From contig JAUNSU010000019.1 of the NCBI GenBank assembly GCA_030539035.1, positions 1-44,774 on the forward strand: 44,774 nt of DNA, written 5' to 3'. Both the position numbers and the translations under genes were made by a program. This document shows, in pieces, positions 1 through 8,359 of the stretch. Position 1 is the first letter of the stretch. The number at the start of each line of letters is the position of its first letter. The DNA comes from Planctomycetia bacterium (GTDB lineage Bacteria; Planctomycetota; Planctomycetia; Pirellulales; Thermoguttaceae). The notes beneath the pieces were generated by a model. The model had not been told where the DNA came from and made no database searches. It saw nothing but the letters and a program-made list of their open reading frames with translations.

Positions 1-139
1 CCCCCCCATTTTGACAAACTTGGTTTTTCATATTTCTCTCCTTTTAATTAACGAGATTGCGGTAAAACAAAATTTACTGTCCCACCTTGAAAAGACACTA
101 TTATATAATACAGGACTCGCAAGAAAAAGTCAATCTCTT

Positions 140-174
140 TTTTCCGCAGAAATTTCCATTATTTTCCGCAGAAA
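140..174. repeat. Two direct copies of TTTTCCGCAGAAA
   Basis: Identical 13-base copies at 140-152 and 162-174 are offset by 22 bases, about two helical turns. Each copy is nearly palindromic (TTTC-YGCR-GAAA). They sit just beyond the stop codon of the PLP enzyme gene. Their role is unknown: possibly a tandem operator for something to the left of the window, or simple duplication. Confidence 0.5.
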
Positions 175-182
175 GGTTTTGA

Positions 183-1595
183 TCAGAGGACTTGCGCGAG
201 CTGATCGATCAGGATTCGCAGCATTTCTTTCGTATGATTGGCGGTAATGGTGATACGGAGAATTCCTTCGGATCCGATCTCCTTTTTCCGCGGAATATAC
301 GAGATCAGAATTTGATTGTCGGCAAGCGTCTTTTGGATTCTTCTCATGTTTGTATGGGATCCCAATCGAAGTCCGACAATGGGGATCATGTTCTCCTCAA
401 CGGGCAGTCCGAGTTTTTTAAGTTCGTTTTTGAAAAAGACAGTATTGCTTCGCAGACGATCCTGGAGGGAATGGTTCCTGGTGGCCAATTCGAGTCCTTT
501 GATTGTTGCCGCGGCGCCGGGGGTTGAGAGGATTCCGTTGCATCGGGTTCGGGCAATCTCCGTCAGCCGTTCGACCATGAGATCCGAACCGGGGATCAGA
601 CCGCCAATCCCTCCAATTGCCTTGGAAAGGGTCGCGCTCCAATAAGTCCGGATGGGGAGATCAATCTGCGGGATATCGGATACTTCGTTTCCCTGCATTT
701 CGGAAAAGCTGTCCCAGCTGAAGGACATTGGAGAAAGAAAGTCCTCTTTTGTCTGGTTGATCTTTTTGACTTGATAATGGAGATGTTCCAGTATTCCGCG
801 GCCCTTCTCTCCGAGAACGCCAAATCCATGGGAATCATCGATCATAATGGACGCGTCGTCGAATTCGGCAAGAACATCAAAGTAATCGGAAATCGGCGCG
901 ATCGTTCCGAAAAATGGAAAGACACCGTGTGTGATAAAAAGCGGGCGTTCCATCGGCTGCAAATGTTTTTTGATCTGAGCACGAAGATCGTCCGGATCCC
1001 GATGCCGGATCTGAATGGAAGGGGACAATTCGAGCGGAAATTTCTCCAGCTGATCCGCAAGAAAATCGGCGCAGCCTTCATCGATAAAGACTCGTTCGAA
1101 GGTTCCGCAATTCGCGCGCAAAAGAAGTTCAAGCGATTCCTGATTGCTCGCCGAATAAAAGGCCTTGTTGGTTTCGAAGATCTGCGCAGCGCGTTTTTCG
1201 ACTCCCAGGACGGAGATGGGAATAAAATGCCGTCGGGACGTTGCAGAGGAGACCCCGTAAAGAAGAATCGCTTCGCACGTTGCGGAGAGGATTTCGGGAT
1301 TGCACTGAAGTCCGAGATAGCCGTCGCCGATAAAGCAGATGTAGTCTTTTCCGTTGACAGTAAGGGTCGCGTCCGGCGCTCCATCGTAATGGAACCGGCT
1401 GTCGAAATCCGTATCGTTGAGATTGAGCTGACTGACAGATTCCTCTTCACGAATTTTTTTGATCGAATTCAGAAGGGAAGCGGTAAGATCTTTGAGTTCC
1501 GGAGGAAAATTGTTTCCAACAGAATCGCTTCCCGGTTGCCCGTGATGATCGTAATGATCATCATTTCTTCCATCGAACATCATTTGGTCTTTCAC
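183..1595 (-). CDS. PLP-dependent aminotransferase-fold enzyme, 8-amino-7-oxononanoate synthase / alpha-oxoamine synthase family
   Basis: This is a 470-residue fold-type I PLP enzyme of the alpha-oxoamine synthase family (BioF, Kbl, serine palmitoyltransferase), which condenses an amino acid with an acyl-CoA or acyl-ACP. The family phrase DGYLGLQCNPEI lies near residue 85. The cofactor-binding DDSHGFGVLGEKGRG follows near residue 250, and the Schiff-base lysine is in LSKAIGGIGG near residue 323. Two things are unusual: about 45 extra residues separate the DDSH motif from the lysine, and a polar His/Asp-rich stretch precedes the catalytic domain. The start is GTG at 1595, with in-frame ATGs 12 and 15 bases further in. 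No biotin, threonine or sphingolipid genes flank it, so the substrate cannot be named. Confidence is high for the family and low for the reaction. Confidence 0.85.
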   Translation of the reverse strand: MKDQMMFDGRNDDHYDHHGQPGSDSVGNNFPPELKDLTASLLNSIKKIREEESVSQLNLNDTDFDSRFHYDGAPDATLTVNGKDYICFIGDGYLGLQCNPEILSATCEAILLYGVSSATSRRHFIPISVLGVEKRAAQIFETNKAFYSASNQESLELLLRANCGTFERVFIDEGCADFLADQLEKFPLELSPSIQIRHRDPDDLRAQIKKHLQPMERPLFITHGVFPFFGTIAPISDYFDVLAEFDDASIMIDDSHGFGVLGEKGRGILEHLHYQVKKINQTKEDFLSPMSFSWDSFSEMQGNEVSDIPQIDLPIRTYWSATLSKAIGGIGGLIPGSDLMVERLTEIARTRCNGILSTPGAAATIKGLELATRNHSLQDRLRSNTVFFKNELKKLGLPVEENMIPIVGLRLGSHTNMRRIQKTLADNQILISYIPRKKEIGSEGILRITITANHTKEMLRILIDQLAQVL

Positions 1596-1660
1596 GCTTT
1601 CAGTAAATTTTAGAGTCAGTGGATTTTTGATTTTTCTCTGTTTTTGCCCCTTTGGTCAAC

Positions 1661-1689
1661 AGTATAGAAAAAATTTTACCTTTGTGCAA
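1661..1689 (-). promoter_or_regulatory. Candidate sigma70-type promoter for the PLP enzyme gene
   Basis: Read on the minus strand, a TATACT -10 box (1661-1666) lies 17 bases downstream of TTGCAC (1684-1689). The -10 box is good and the -35 box weak. The predicted start leaves a leader of about 60 bases before the GTG at 1595. Confidence 0.35.
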
Positions 1690-2004
1690 GATCAGTTTTA
1701 TTCAAAAAGAGCGAATTTTTCCCGAAAATCAAGGATTTTCAGGTTTTTTTTCAATTTGGGGCGGGAAGAAAGATTCTCAGATGAATTGGAGAAGGAGAGA
1801 AAATGGCGCGCAAGAAGATTTGGGGAGGGAGATCGCCTGCTTTTGAATAATGAAATTTTTATTCTTTTCTTGCGTGCCCCGCCTTGTTTGGAAGAAAAAA
1901 GAGATTAAAATGATCAGTTTAAAGGATTGTTCTGTCTTCCGACCGTTTAGGGAGACTTCCTTTACGACGTTTACAACGGCCCCCCGAAAGAAAACAGAAA
2001 AACG

Positions 2005-3477
2005 ATGTTTGAATCCCTGCAGGAAAGTTTGCAATCGGCGATACGAAATCTCACCGGCCGCGGGAGAATTTCCGAGTCGAATATCAAAGAAGGAATGCAT
2101 CTTGTTCAGCAGTCGCTTCTTGAAGCGGATGTAAGTCTTTCGGTTGTAAAGGATTTCGTTGCGAAAGTAACGGAAAAATCTCTTGGGCAGGAGGTTACCA
2201 AGGTCTTTAATCCGACCGAGCAGATCGTTACCATAGTCCGGGACGAGTTGATCGATCTGATGGGGCCGGTAGATCATACGATTCCGGAGAAAGAACCATT
2301 AACGATCATTATGCTTTGCGGATTGCAGGGATCCGGAAAAACGACGACGTGCGGAAAGCTTGCCGGCCGTTTGAAGAAGCAGGGTCGTAAACCGATGCTG
2401 GTAGCCGCGGACCTTCAGCGTCCGGCGGCGATTACACAGTTGGAAGTCCTCGGGCAGTCGCTGGACGTTCCTGTTTTCGCGGACAGGAAGACCCTCGATC
2501 CCGTTGATCTTTGCAAAAGAGCCGCGCAGGAAGCCGTCAACGGGGGATACGATCTGTTGATCCTCGATACGGCGGGCCGTCTCCATATCGATGAAGAGCT
2601 GATGAAGCAGCTTTGCGATATTGAGCGGATGGTCGAGCCCGATCAGGTTTTGTTTGTCGTTGATTCGATGACCGGGCAAGATGCAGTAAACAGTGCGCGT
2701 GCTTTCAATGAAGCCCTCGAACTGGATGGTGTGATCCTTACGAAATTCGACGGCGATACGCGCGGCGGCGCGGCCCTTTCTGTCAAAGCGGTTACCGGAG
2801 TTCCGATCAAGTTTATCGGGACCGGGGAAACGCTCGACGCTTTGGAAGAATTTCATCCCGACCGAATTGCGGGTCGGATCCTCGGAATGGGTGATTTGGC
2901 GACTCTTCTGGATACTGCCCGGGAGAAGCTGGACGCGGAAGAAATGAAACGGCAGCAGGAAAATCTGGAGAAGGGTGTCTTTACCCTCGACGATTTCCGA
3001 AAACAGATGTCCCAGGCTGGAAAACTCGGCTCCATGAGTAAAATCCTGAGCTTTATTCCCGGTCTTGGACGCTTGAGCTCACTGCTTGGTTCCATGAATG
3101 TCGATCCGGAATCGGAGATGCGGCGTATCGGCGGTATCATTGACTCAATGACCCCGCAGGAACGGAAAAAGCCGTCTATCATCGATTATCGCCGGAAAAG
3201 ACGTATCGCAGCGGGAGCCGGTGTCGAAATCCGGCAGATCAATGAACTCTTGACCATGTATACCCAAATGGCGGGAATGGTGAAGAGCTGGTCCGGAATG
3301 GGGATGGGAGCAAGATCCCAGACCGTTCAGGATATGATGTCGAAGATCTCGACCAATCCAGCGGCCCTTTTCGAAAAACAGGAGAAAAAGGGGACAGGAA
3401 AACGACTTTCCGCAAAAGAAAAGGCCGAACAGAGAAGAAGACTTGAAAGAGAACGCAAGAAAAAGAAGAAAAAATAA
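2005..3477 (+). CDS. ffh: Signal recognition particle GTPase Ffh (SRP54)
   Basis: Ffh is the protein subunit of the bacterial signal recognition particle. It binds 4.5S RNA and the signal sequences of nascent membrane proteins and docks with FtsY. The 490-residue length is normal or slightly long. The N domain (about 1-100) is followed by the G domain with P-loop GLQGSGKTTTCGKLA near residue 107, DTAGRLHID near 190 and TKFDGDTRGGAALS near 247. The C-terminal M domain is methionine-rich (LLGSMNVDPE, MGMGARSQTVQDMM) and ends in a lysine-rich tail. The ATG at 2005 agrees with the family N terminus (MFESLQESLQ). rpsP follows after 126 bases, a common grouping of ffh with the rpsP-trmD-rplS cluster. 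Confidence 0.97.
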   Translation: MFESLQESLQSAIRNLTGRGRISESNIKEGMHLVQQSLLEADVSLSVVKDFVAKVTEKSLGQEVTKVFNPTEQIVTIVRDELIDLMGPVDHTIPEKEPLTIIMLCGLQGSGKTTTCGKLAGRLKKQGRKPMLVAADLQRPAAITQLEVLGQSLDVPVFADRKTLDPVDLCKRAAQEAVNGGYDLLILDTAGRLHIDEELMKQLCDIERMVEPDQVLFVVDSMTGQDAVNSARAFNEALELDGVILTKFDGDTRGGAALSVKAVTGVPIKFIGTGETLDALEEFHPDRIAGRILGMGDLATLLDTAREKLDAEEMKRQQENLEKGVFTLDDFRKQMSQAGKLGSMSKILSFIPGLGRLSSLLGSMNVDPESEMRRIGGIIDSMTPQERKKPSIIDYRRKRRIAAGAGVEIRQINELLTMYTQMAGMVKSWSGMGMGARSQTVQDMMSKISTNPAALFEKQEKKGTGKRLSAKEKAEQRRRLERERKKKKKK

Positions 3478-3603
3478 AAATTCGTGTACGAAATTACGTG
3501 ATTTTTGAGTTTTCCTCTTTCCGCTTCCGTTTTTTATTATATATTAAGAGATTATTGATTTAAAAAATATTAAACCATTTCCCTTCAATTAAAGGAGAAT
3601 TTT

Positions 3604-3972
3604 GTGTCAGTACGAATCAGATTAAAGAAATTTGGACGGAAACATCGACCCTTTTACCGGCTTTGCGCGATGGACGTTCGCAGTCCTCGAAATGGTCGAG
3701 TCCTCGAAGAACTCGGATATTATGATCCGTTGGTTCCCGATACCGATGCGCGCGCTGTTCTGAACGGTGAACGGATCAAGTATTGGCTGGGCGTTGGTGC
3801 CCTTCCGACCCCGAAGGCGGGCGTTTTGATCAAAAAATACGGTTCCAATGGAACTCATGCCGCCGAGCAGAAAACGGCTCTCGAAAAATTGGCCCAGGAT
3901 CGCAAACTGAAGTCGGTTCCCGCTCCCAAGGGATATGTTGCTCCGGTTGAAGCGGTTGCGGACGCCCAATAG
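3604..3972 (+). CDS. rpsP: 30S ribosomal protein S16
   Basis: Small-subunit ribosomal protein bS16, 122 residues. The diagnostic N terminus SVRIRLKKFGRKHRPFYRL is present, followed by SPRNGRVLEELGYYDP and the mid-region phrase IKYWLGVGALPT. The initiation codon is GTG, preceded by AAAGGAG at 3591-3597 with good spacing. The last 35 or so residues form an Ala/Lys/Pro tail beyond the bS16 core, as is common in longer homologues. It is the first gene of an rpsP-trmD-rplS run. The rimM gene that usually lies between rpsP and trmD is absent: the 151 bases between them hold no reading frame. Confidence 0.96.
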   Translation: MSVRIRLKKFGRKHRPFYRLCAMDVRSPRNGRVLEELGYYDPLVPDTDARAVLNGERIKYWLGVGALPTPKAGVLIKKYGSNGTHAAEQKTALEKLAQDRKLKSVPAPKGYVAPVEAVADAQ

Positions 3973-4123
3973 TCCCCGAATTTCTTTTTCCCAATGTTCG
4001 GAAGGATCGAAAGATCCGATCGAACAAACGGGGAACAGACAGCGAAATCGGATAAGGGACTCCAATAAGGAATCAGGCAAGGGCTTTTTATGAAGTCCCC
4101 AAGAAGATCGGATCAACAGGCAG

Positions 4124-4810
4124 ATGCAATTTGATATCATTACCCTGTTTCCGGGAATTTTTGAAAGCTATCTTTCGGAAAGCATTCTTCGAAACGCGGT
4201 GGAAAAAGGATATATTCATGTCCGTTTCCACAATATCAGAGATTGGGCGAACGACAAACACCTTACGGTGGATGATCGTCCTTTCGGCGGCGGGCCGGGA
4301 ATGGTAATGAAAGTGGATCCTGTTGTCCCTTGTGTTGAGGCGGTTCAGCAGATGGAGGAAGATCCGGGTCATCTCGTACTCTTCACTCCTCAGGGAAGAA
4401 CCTTTAATCAGCGAATCGCCGAAGAGTTGGTGCAGGAAAAGCGTATTCTTCTGCTCTGCGGAAGATACGAAGGTTTTGATCAGCGCGTTTACGATCTTCT
4501 CCGTCCGGATGAGATCTCCATTGGAGATTATGTTTTGAACGGGGGAGAAGTCGCCGCGATGGTCGTTCTGGAATCGATCATGCGTTTAATTCCCGGCGTG
4601 CTGGGAGATGAAGATTCCGCCAAAGTGGATTCCTTTTCGGAAGGAAACCGTCTTTTGGAAGAAGAACAATATACAAGGCCGCGGGAATACCGCGGTTTAT
4701 CCGTCCCGGAAGTCCTTTTGAGCGGTAATCATCAGGAGGTCGATAAATGGCGGATGCAAAATCGGATAGAGCGGACGCAAGAGCGCCGTCCCGATTTACT
4801 GGATCAATAA
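4124..4810 (+). CDS. trmD: tRNA (guanine-N1-)-methyltransferase TrmD
   Basis: TrmD uses S-adenosylmethionine to methylate G37 next to the anticodon, which prevents +1 frameshifting. The 228-residue length is typical. The N terminus MQFDIITLFPGIFESYL, the loop DDRPFGGGPGMVMK near residue 50 and the trefoil-knot SAM site (LLCGRYEGFDQRV near 112, then SIGDYVLNGGEVAAM near 133) are all intact. The C-terminal VPEVLLSGNHQEVDKWR is also intact. It sits between rpsP and rplS on the same strand, probably in one transcript. Confidence 0.97.
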   Translation: MQFDIITLFPGIFESYLSESILRNAVEKGYIHVRFHNIRDWANDKHLTVDDRPFGGGPGMVMKVDPVVPCVEAVQQMEEDPGHLVLFTPQGRTFNQRIAEELVQEKRILLLCGRYEGFDQRVYDLLRPDEISIGDYVLNGGEVAAMVVLESIMRLIPGVLGDEDSAKVDSFSEGNRLLEEEQYTRPREYRGLSVPEVLLSGNHQEVDKWRMQNRIERTQERRPDLLDQ

Positions 4811-4930
4811 AAGGAACGGGTCGTCTCTTGAAACCGGAGACTTCTTTTTAGCCCGGAGTGTTTGTGCCGGGAGTTTTTAGCGTTTCCTTTCAATTTGAAA
4901 CTTCAAGACAGAATGAAATGAGGAAGTGTC

Positions 4931-5386
4931 GTGAGTCAAGAGATTATTAGACAGGTCGAAGCCCGGACGAAAAAAGAGAACGTCAGTAAATTTGCCATTG
5001 GCGATACGGTCAACGTGCATTGCAAAATTCTCGAAGCCGGAAAAGAACGAATTCAGATCTTCAACGGTGTTGTGATCGCCCGAAGCGGCGGCGGAAGCCG
5101 TGAGATGTTCACTGTTCGACGTGTTGTTGCCGGTGAAGGCGTTGAACGGAAGTTCCCCCTTCTCAGTCCCCGTATTGCCAAGGTCGAAGTTGTTCGTTCC
5201 GCGGTTGTTCGCCGGGCAAAACTTTACTTCCTTCGCGATCGCGTTGGAAAGGCGACCCGTTTGACCGAACGCCGTGTTGAAAGAGTTGTCGATGAGAATA
5301 AGCCCGTCAAGCTCAAAAGAGGAAAGAAAGCCAAAGCCGCAAAGGCCGCTAAAAGGGAACAGAGCAATCAAGAGAAAAAAGATTAG
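4931..5386 (+). CDS. rplS: 50S ribosomal protein L19
   Basis: Large-subunit protein bL19, at the 30S-50S interface. The core is clear: FAIGDTVNVHCKILEAGKER, then IQIFNGVVIARSGGG, FTVRRVVAGEGVERKFPLLSP and RRAKLYFLRDRVGKATRL. It starts at GTG 4931. At 151 residues it is longer than a typical bL19 (about 115) because of a basic Lys/Ala-rich C-terminal tail, which may contact rRNA or simply be lineage-specific. It is the last gene of the ribosomal cluster; a strong terminator follows about 90 bases downstream. Confidence 0.97.
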   Translation: MSQEIIRQVEARTKKENVSKFAIGDTVNVHCKILEAGKERIQIFNGVVIARSGGGSREMFTVRRVVAGEGVERKFPLLSPRIAKVEVVRSAVVRRAKLYFLRDRVGKATRLTERRVERVVDENKPVKLKRGKKAKAAKAAKREQSNQEKKD

Positions 5387-5476
5387 TTCTCTTTTCTGCC
5401 TTTACTTCCCCAGAAAACAGGCTTTCCATTCGAGTCCCTGTTGATCATTTTTCAGAGGATCGAATCAAAAATTTCA

Positions 5477-5517
5477 AAGAGCCGCCATTTTATTTACAGA
5501 TGGCGGCTCTTTTTTTC
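5477..5517 (+). terminator. Rho-independent terminator after rplS
   Basis: A perfect 12-base stem (AAGAGCCGCCAT at 5477-5488 with ATGGCGGCTCTT at 5500-5511) has an 11-base loop and is followed by a T run to 5516. It ends the rpsP-trmD-rplS transcript. Confidence 0.93.
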
Positions 5518-5549
5518 TAAATATCTCAATCTGTAAATAACCGATTTTG

Positions 5550-5662
5550 AAACCGTGGATTTTCACGGATAATTTTTTGGTAAAAACACGTTTTCATCAA
5601 AAATATCAGCCCCGAATCTTATATTGATTTCATCCGTGTTTATCCGTGTCATCCGTGGTTCC
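5550..5662. repeat. Intergenic element with tandem ATCCGTG units and inverted end
   Basis: Three ATCCGTG copies lie at 5632-5638, 5642-5648 and 5651-5657, at a 9-10 base period. About 70 bases to the left, CACGGATAA (5564-5572) is the exact inverse of TTATCCGTG (5640-5648). A small hairpin CCGTG/CACGG lies at 5553-5568. There is no reading frame. From memory, similar ATCCGTG-rich fragments recur in intergenic DNA of many environmental bacterial genomes. This is probably a dispersed palindromic element, but the copy number cannot be seen from one window. Confidence 0.5.
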
Positions 5663-5797
5663 AAACAAAAATATTTTTTCAGTATGAGTAAATATGGTTC
5701 GAATTGAACGTAAACTGCGCATATTTATCCCAAATTTACTTATCACAATGGGAAGGAATTGTGGGACAAAAAATTTTTTAAATTATTTGCAATTCGC

Positions 5798-5826
5798 TGG
5801 ACAATTTTTCAAAAATCTAATATAAT
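5798..5826 (+). promoter_or_regulatory. Sigma70-type promoter upstream of the TPR-like gene
   Basis: TGGACA (5798-5803), a 17-base spacer, and a consensus TATAAT (5821-5826). The match is five of six at -35 and six of six at -10. Transcription would start near 5833, giving a leader of about 200 bases before the ATG at 6033. The surrounding 5387-5966 gap holds no gene, only the rplS terminator, the ATCCGTG element and this promoter. Confidence 0.65.
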
Positions 5827-6032
5827 TACGTAGTTCGGTGAAGAGAAAGGAAAAACCGAAAAGAATTTTACTGGGACTTTTTACAACAACGGAGCGTCTG
5901 TTTTTTCTGCGGCGCTGTTGCCGAAGATTCCGCTTATTGGAAAAGTAATTCAAACAAAGAATTAAAGTGAGGTTTTTTTCAGAAATTGAAAACGAACGTT
6001 TTCCAAATTTTAATAAAATACAGAGACTTTAC

Positions 6033-7793
6033 ATGAGTGCGAAAAAGAATCTTGACGGTGATTCCGAGAAATTGGAATGTGAAGGTCCGGCTTTAGATAA
6101 GGATGAAGTACTGCAAAACATATTTGAATCGATTGGTAAAACAGCGAAACATCATGCAATACGTTTTGTTGGAAACAGCGAAAAACTTTTGCAGATGGAA
6201 GAAGAAATTAAAGAGGGAAAGACGGAATCGCTGGAGCCGTTTGTCGAGCTTTCCATCGACATGGCGACCATGCTGAATCGCAAAGGTTTTTATCAACAGG
6301 CACTTGTTCATGTAAAGAAAGGCATTGCCGCGTGCGAGAAACTTGTTGAAGAGAATAATCGGCTCGGTATTTTGCGTTATCCGATGATTCTTTATCTTCA
6401 CGCGGATATATTGCATGCCCTCAAAAAGGGAGAATTGCCGGCGGCGTATATCAAGGCGGAAACGGCTTATGATACTCTTCTCGCTCGAAAATTATCGATC
6501 GAAATGAGTGATTATGTCAACTGTCAGCGCGATTATGCGGAATGTTTGCTGGATCACGCAATTTATCTTTACGAGCGGCATCGATCGGATATTGAGGCCG
6601 TTGCCCTGCTCCATAAGGCAAAGGAATATCTTCCTCTGTTTGAAGATGCCTCCCGGGAAGAGCGAACAGGCTTTTTAGTCTCCCTTTACACCAATTTGGC
6701 CCGATGTCTGCTCCGGATCGGAGATGAAAGCGGCGTTTGTCTTGCATGTAATGAATTGGCGGAAAGCCTTCATAAAGAGAAAAGGCTGTCCCTTGCCATC
6801 AAGGAAGGAATGATCCGGTCCTTGGATATGATCGCATCCATAAAGCATAAACAGGGGATATTGGAAGAAGCGATCCAATACTATCTCGAATGCAATGCTT
6901 ACCATAAGGAACATCGGCTTCGTCCTCGAAAGGACAATCGGGAAGATCTTTTCAGTTTGCTTCGAATTGAAGAAATCATGCGGCGAATTCAGCTTTCCCT
7001 GATCGATGCCTATATACAAAATGAAGAATATCAAAAAGCGCTTGAAAAAATTCATTTGATCCAGTGGAAATGGGATATTCACAATGATAATTCTTTTCCC
7101 TTGGCGGAGATCTCCGGTTTCGAAAATTCTGATTTGTTCGGTTCCTTATCGGTCCGTGTCAACAGTTGGGGAGCCTGCTGTTACCGCCATCTCGGACAGC
7201 CGGAATTCGCTCTGCAAATGATCAATACCGCTTTGGCGGAAGGCTTGAAGAATCCCTCTTCGCGTGAAATTATTGGGCTGATCCGACAGGAACAGGCGGA
7301 AATCTATCTTCAGCTCGGAGATCCGAAAAACGCGGCCCTTTCTTTGGAGATCGCATACAATGATTTTATCGGAAATCCGGAAAATCTGAAAGAATTAAAA
7401 GAAGAAAAAGTTTTACATGCTCTTCAAATCCTGCAAATAATCGCGGAAAACGCAGAATGTTTGGGAAAATCTCCGGAACAGGAATTCAACAGGGCGATCA
7501 ATTTTGGAACCGCTTATTTGGAGAAGGGAATGGTTTCCCTTCGCTATCCGCTTGCTTGCATCTGGATGAAGTATTCCGATGTTTTTAAGCAATCCGGAGA
7601 TAAGGAAAGAGAAAAAGAGGCGTGTTTGAATGCTCTTCGACTTCTCATGATTCTTCATTCGGAAGTTCAGGACGCTTTGATTTCCGAACCGCGGAAGATG
7701 AAAGAAAACCTTCATAATCTTCTCGACCGGATCATTCCCCTTGTTCCGGAAAAAGGAAGAGACAGATATGAAAAAATAAAAGAGAAATTATGA
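6033..7793 (+). CDS. Tetratricopeptide-like helical repeat protein, function unknown
   Basis: About 586 residues of almost uninterrupted amphipathic helices with TPR-like spacing. Examples are [57 protein letters not shown] and [19 protein letters not shown]. No signal peptide, membrane segment or catalytic motif is visible, so it is probably a cytoplasmic scaffold. The GTG at 5967 would add 22 poorly protein-like residues. The ATG at 6033 is preferred, though neither start has a strong ribosome-binding site. It has its own promoter and is followed after 40 bases by fucU, so it may be co-transcribed with the fucose genes. The partner is unknown. Confidence 0.8.
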   Translation: MSAKKNLDGDSEKLECEGPALDKDEVLQNIFESIGKTAKHHAIRFVGNSEKLLQMEEEIKEGKTESLEPFVELSIDMATMLNRKGFYQQALVHVKKGIAACEKLVEENNRLGILRYPMILYLHADILHALKKGELPAAYIKAETAYDTLLARKLSIEMSDYVNCQRDYAECLLDHAIYLYERHRSDIEAVALLHKAKEYLPLFEDASREERTGFLVSLYTNLARCLLRIGDESGVCLACNELAESLHKEKRLSLAIKEGMIRSLDMIASIKHKQGILEEAIQYYLECNAYHKEHRLRPRKDNREDLFSLLRIEEIMRRIQLSLIDAYIQNEEYQKALEKIHLIQWKWDIHNDNSFPLAEISGFENSDLFGSLSVRVNSWGACCYRHLGQPEFALQMINTALAEGLKNPSSREIIGLIRQEQAEIYLQLGDPKNAALSLEIAYNDFIGNPENLKELKEEKVLHALQILQIIAENAECLGKSPEQEFNRAINFGTAYLEKGMVSLRYPLACIWMKYSDVFKQSGDKEREKEACLNALRLLMILHSEVQDALISEPRKMKENLHNLLDRIIPLVPEKGRDRYEKIKEKL

Positions 7794-7833
7794 TTATTTC
7801 AACTCCTATTTCAATGAAAGCGGGAATGGATTT

Positions 7834-8280
7834 ATGTTAAAAAATATTTCGCCGTTGATTTCGCCCGAACTTCTTTGTGTTCTTTCCAGAATGGGACATG
7901 GAGATGAGATTGTTCTTGCGGATGCGCATTTTCCGGGGCATTCGATCAATGCGAACGTGATTCGGGCTGATGGTCTGAAAATTGTTCCGTTGCTTGATGG
8001 AATTCTTCCGCTTATTACGCTGGATTCGGCGGTTGATGCTCCGGTGATCATGATGGCGGCGTATAAAAACGACGAGCTGGATCCCGATGTCGAAAAAAGA
8101 TATCGCGCCGTGATTGATCATTATGCTCCTGATACTCCAAAAATTCAAAGGATTGACCGTTTTGAGTTTTATGAAAGAGCGAAAAAGGCTTTTTGTGTTG
8201 TAATGTCCGGAGAGACGGCAATTTACGGAAATATCCTGCTCAAAAAGGGAGTGATTCCTGTTCGTTGTGAAGAGGGATGA
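7834..8280 (+). CDS. fucU: L-fucose mutarotase (RbsD/FucU family)
   Basis: FucU interconverts the alpha and beta anomers of L-fucose so that the isomerase receives its preferred form. The 148-residue length matches the family. The N-terminal [16 protein letters not shown] near residue 27 carries the conserved His and Asp. The C-terminal [14 protein letters not shown] carries the Tyr-Gly-Asn motif. The mid-region [19 protein letters not shown] is also typical. FucU and RbsD are paralogues; the fucP-like permease 80 bases downstream favours fucose over ribose. No fucose isomerase, kinase or aldolase gene is present in the window. Confidence 0.88.
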   Translation: MLKNISPLISPELLCVLSRMGHGDEIVLADAHFPGHSINANVIRADGLKIVPLLDGILPLITLDSAVDAPVIMMAAYKNDELDPDVEKRYRAVIDHYAPDTPKIQRIDRFEFYERAKKAFCVVMSGETAIYGNILLKKGVIPVRCEEG

Positions 8281-8359
8281 TATTTTGTAATGTTCGTTTT
8301 TTTTTCTTCGACTTTTTGTTTTGCGGCAAGAAAAACATATTTTAAAGAAAAAGGATTCC

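Noticed and set aside
104..109. TATAAT as a plus-strand promoter at the left edge
   Set aside because: There is no -35 at a usable distance and no plus-strand gene downstream before the minus-strand PLP enzyme gene.
771..1613. Plus-strand 280-codon frame
   Set aside because: It is antisense to the PLP enzyme gene, which has clear family motifs on the other strand.
1777..2277. Minus-strand 166-codon frame over the ffh start
   Set aside because: It is antisense to the well-supported ffh gene and has no recognisable domain.
5632..5657. ATCCGTG repeats as a CRISPR array
   Set aside because: Units are 7 bases with 2-3 base gaps; there are no spacers of CRISPR length and no cas genes.
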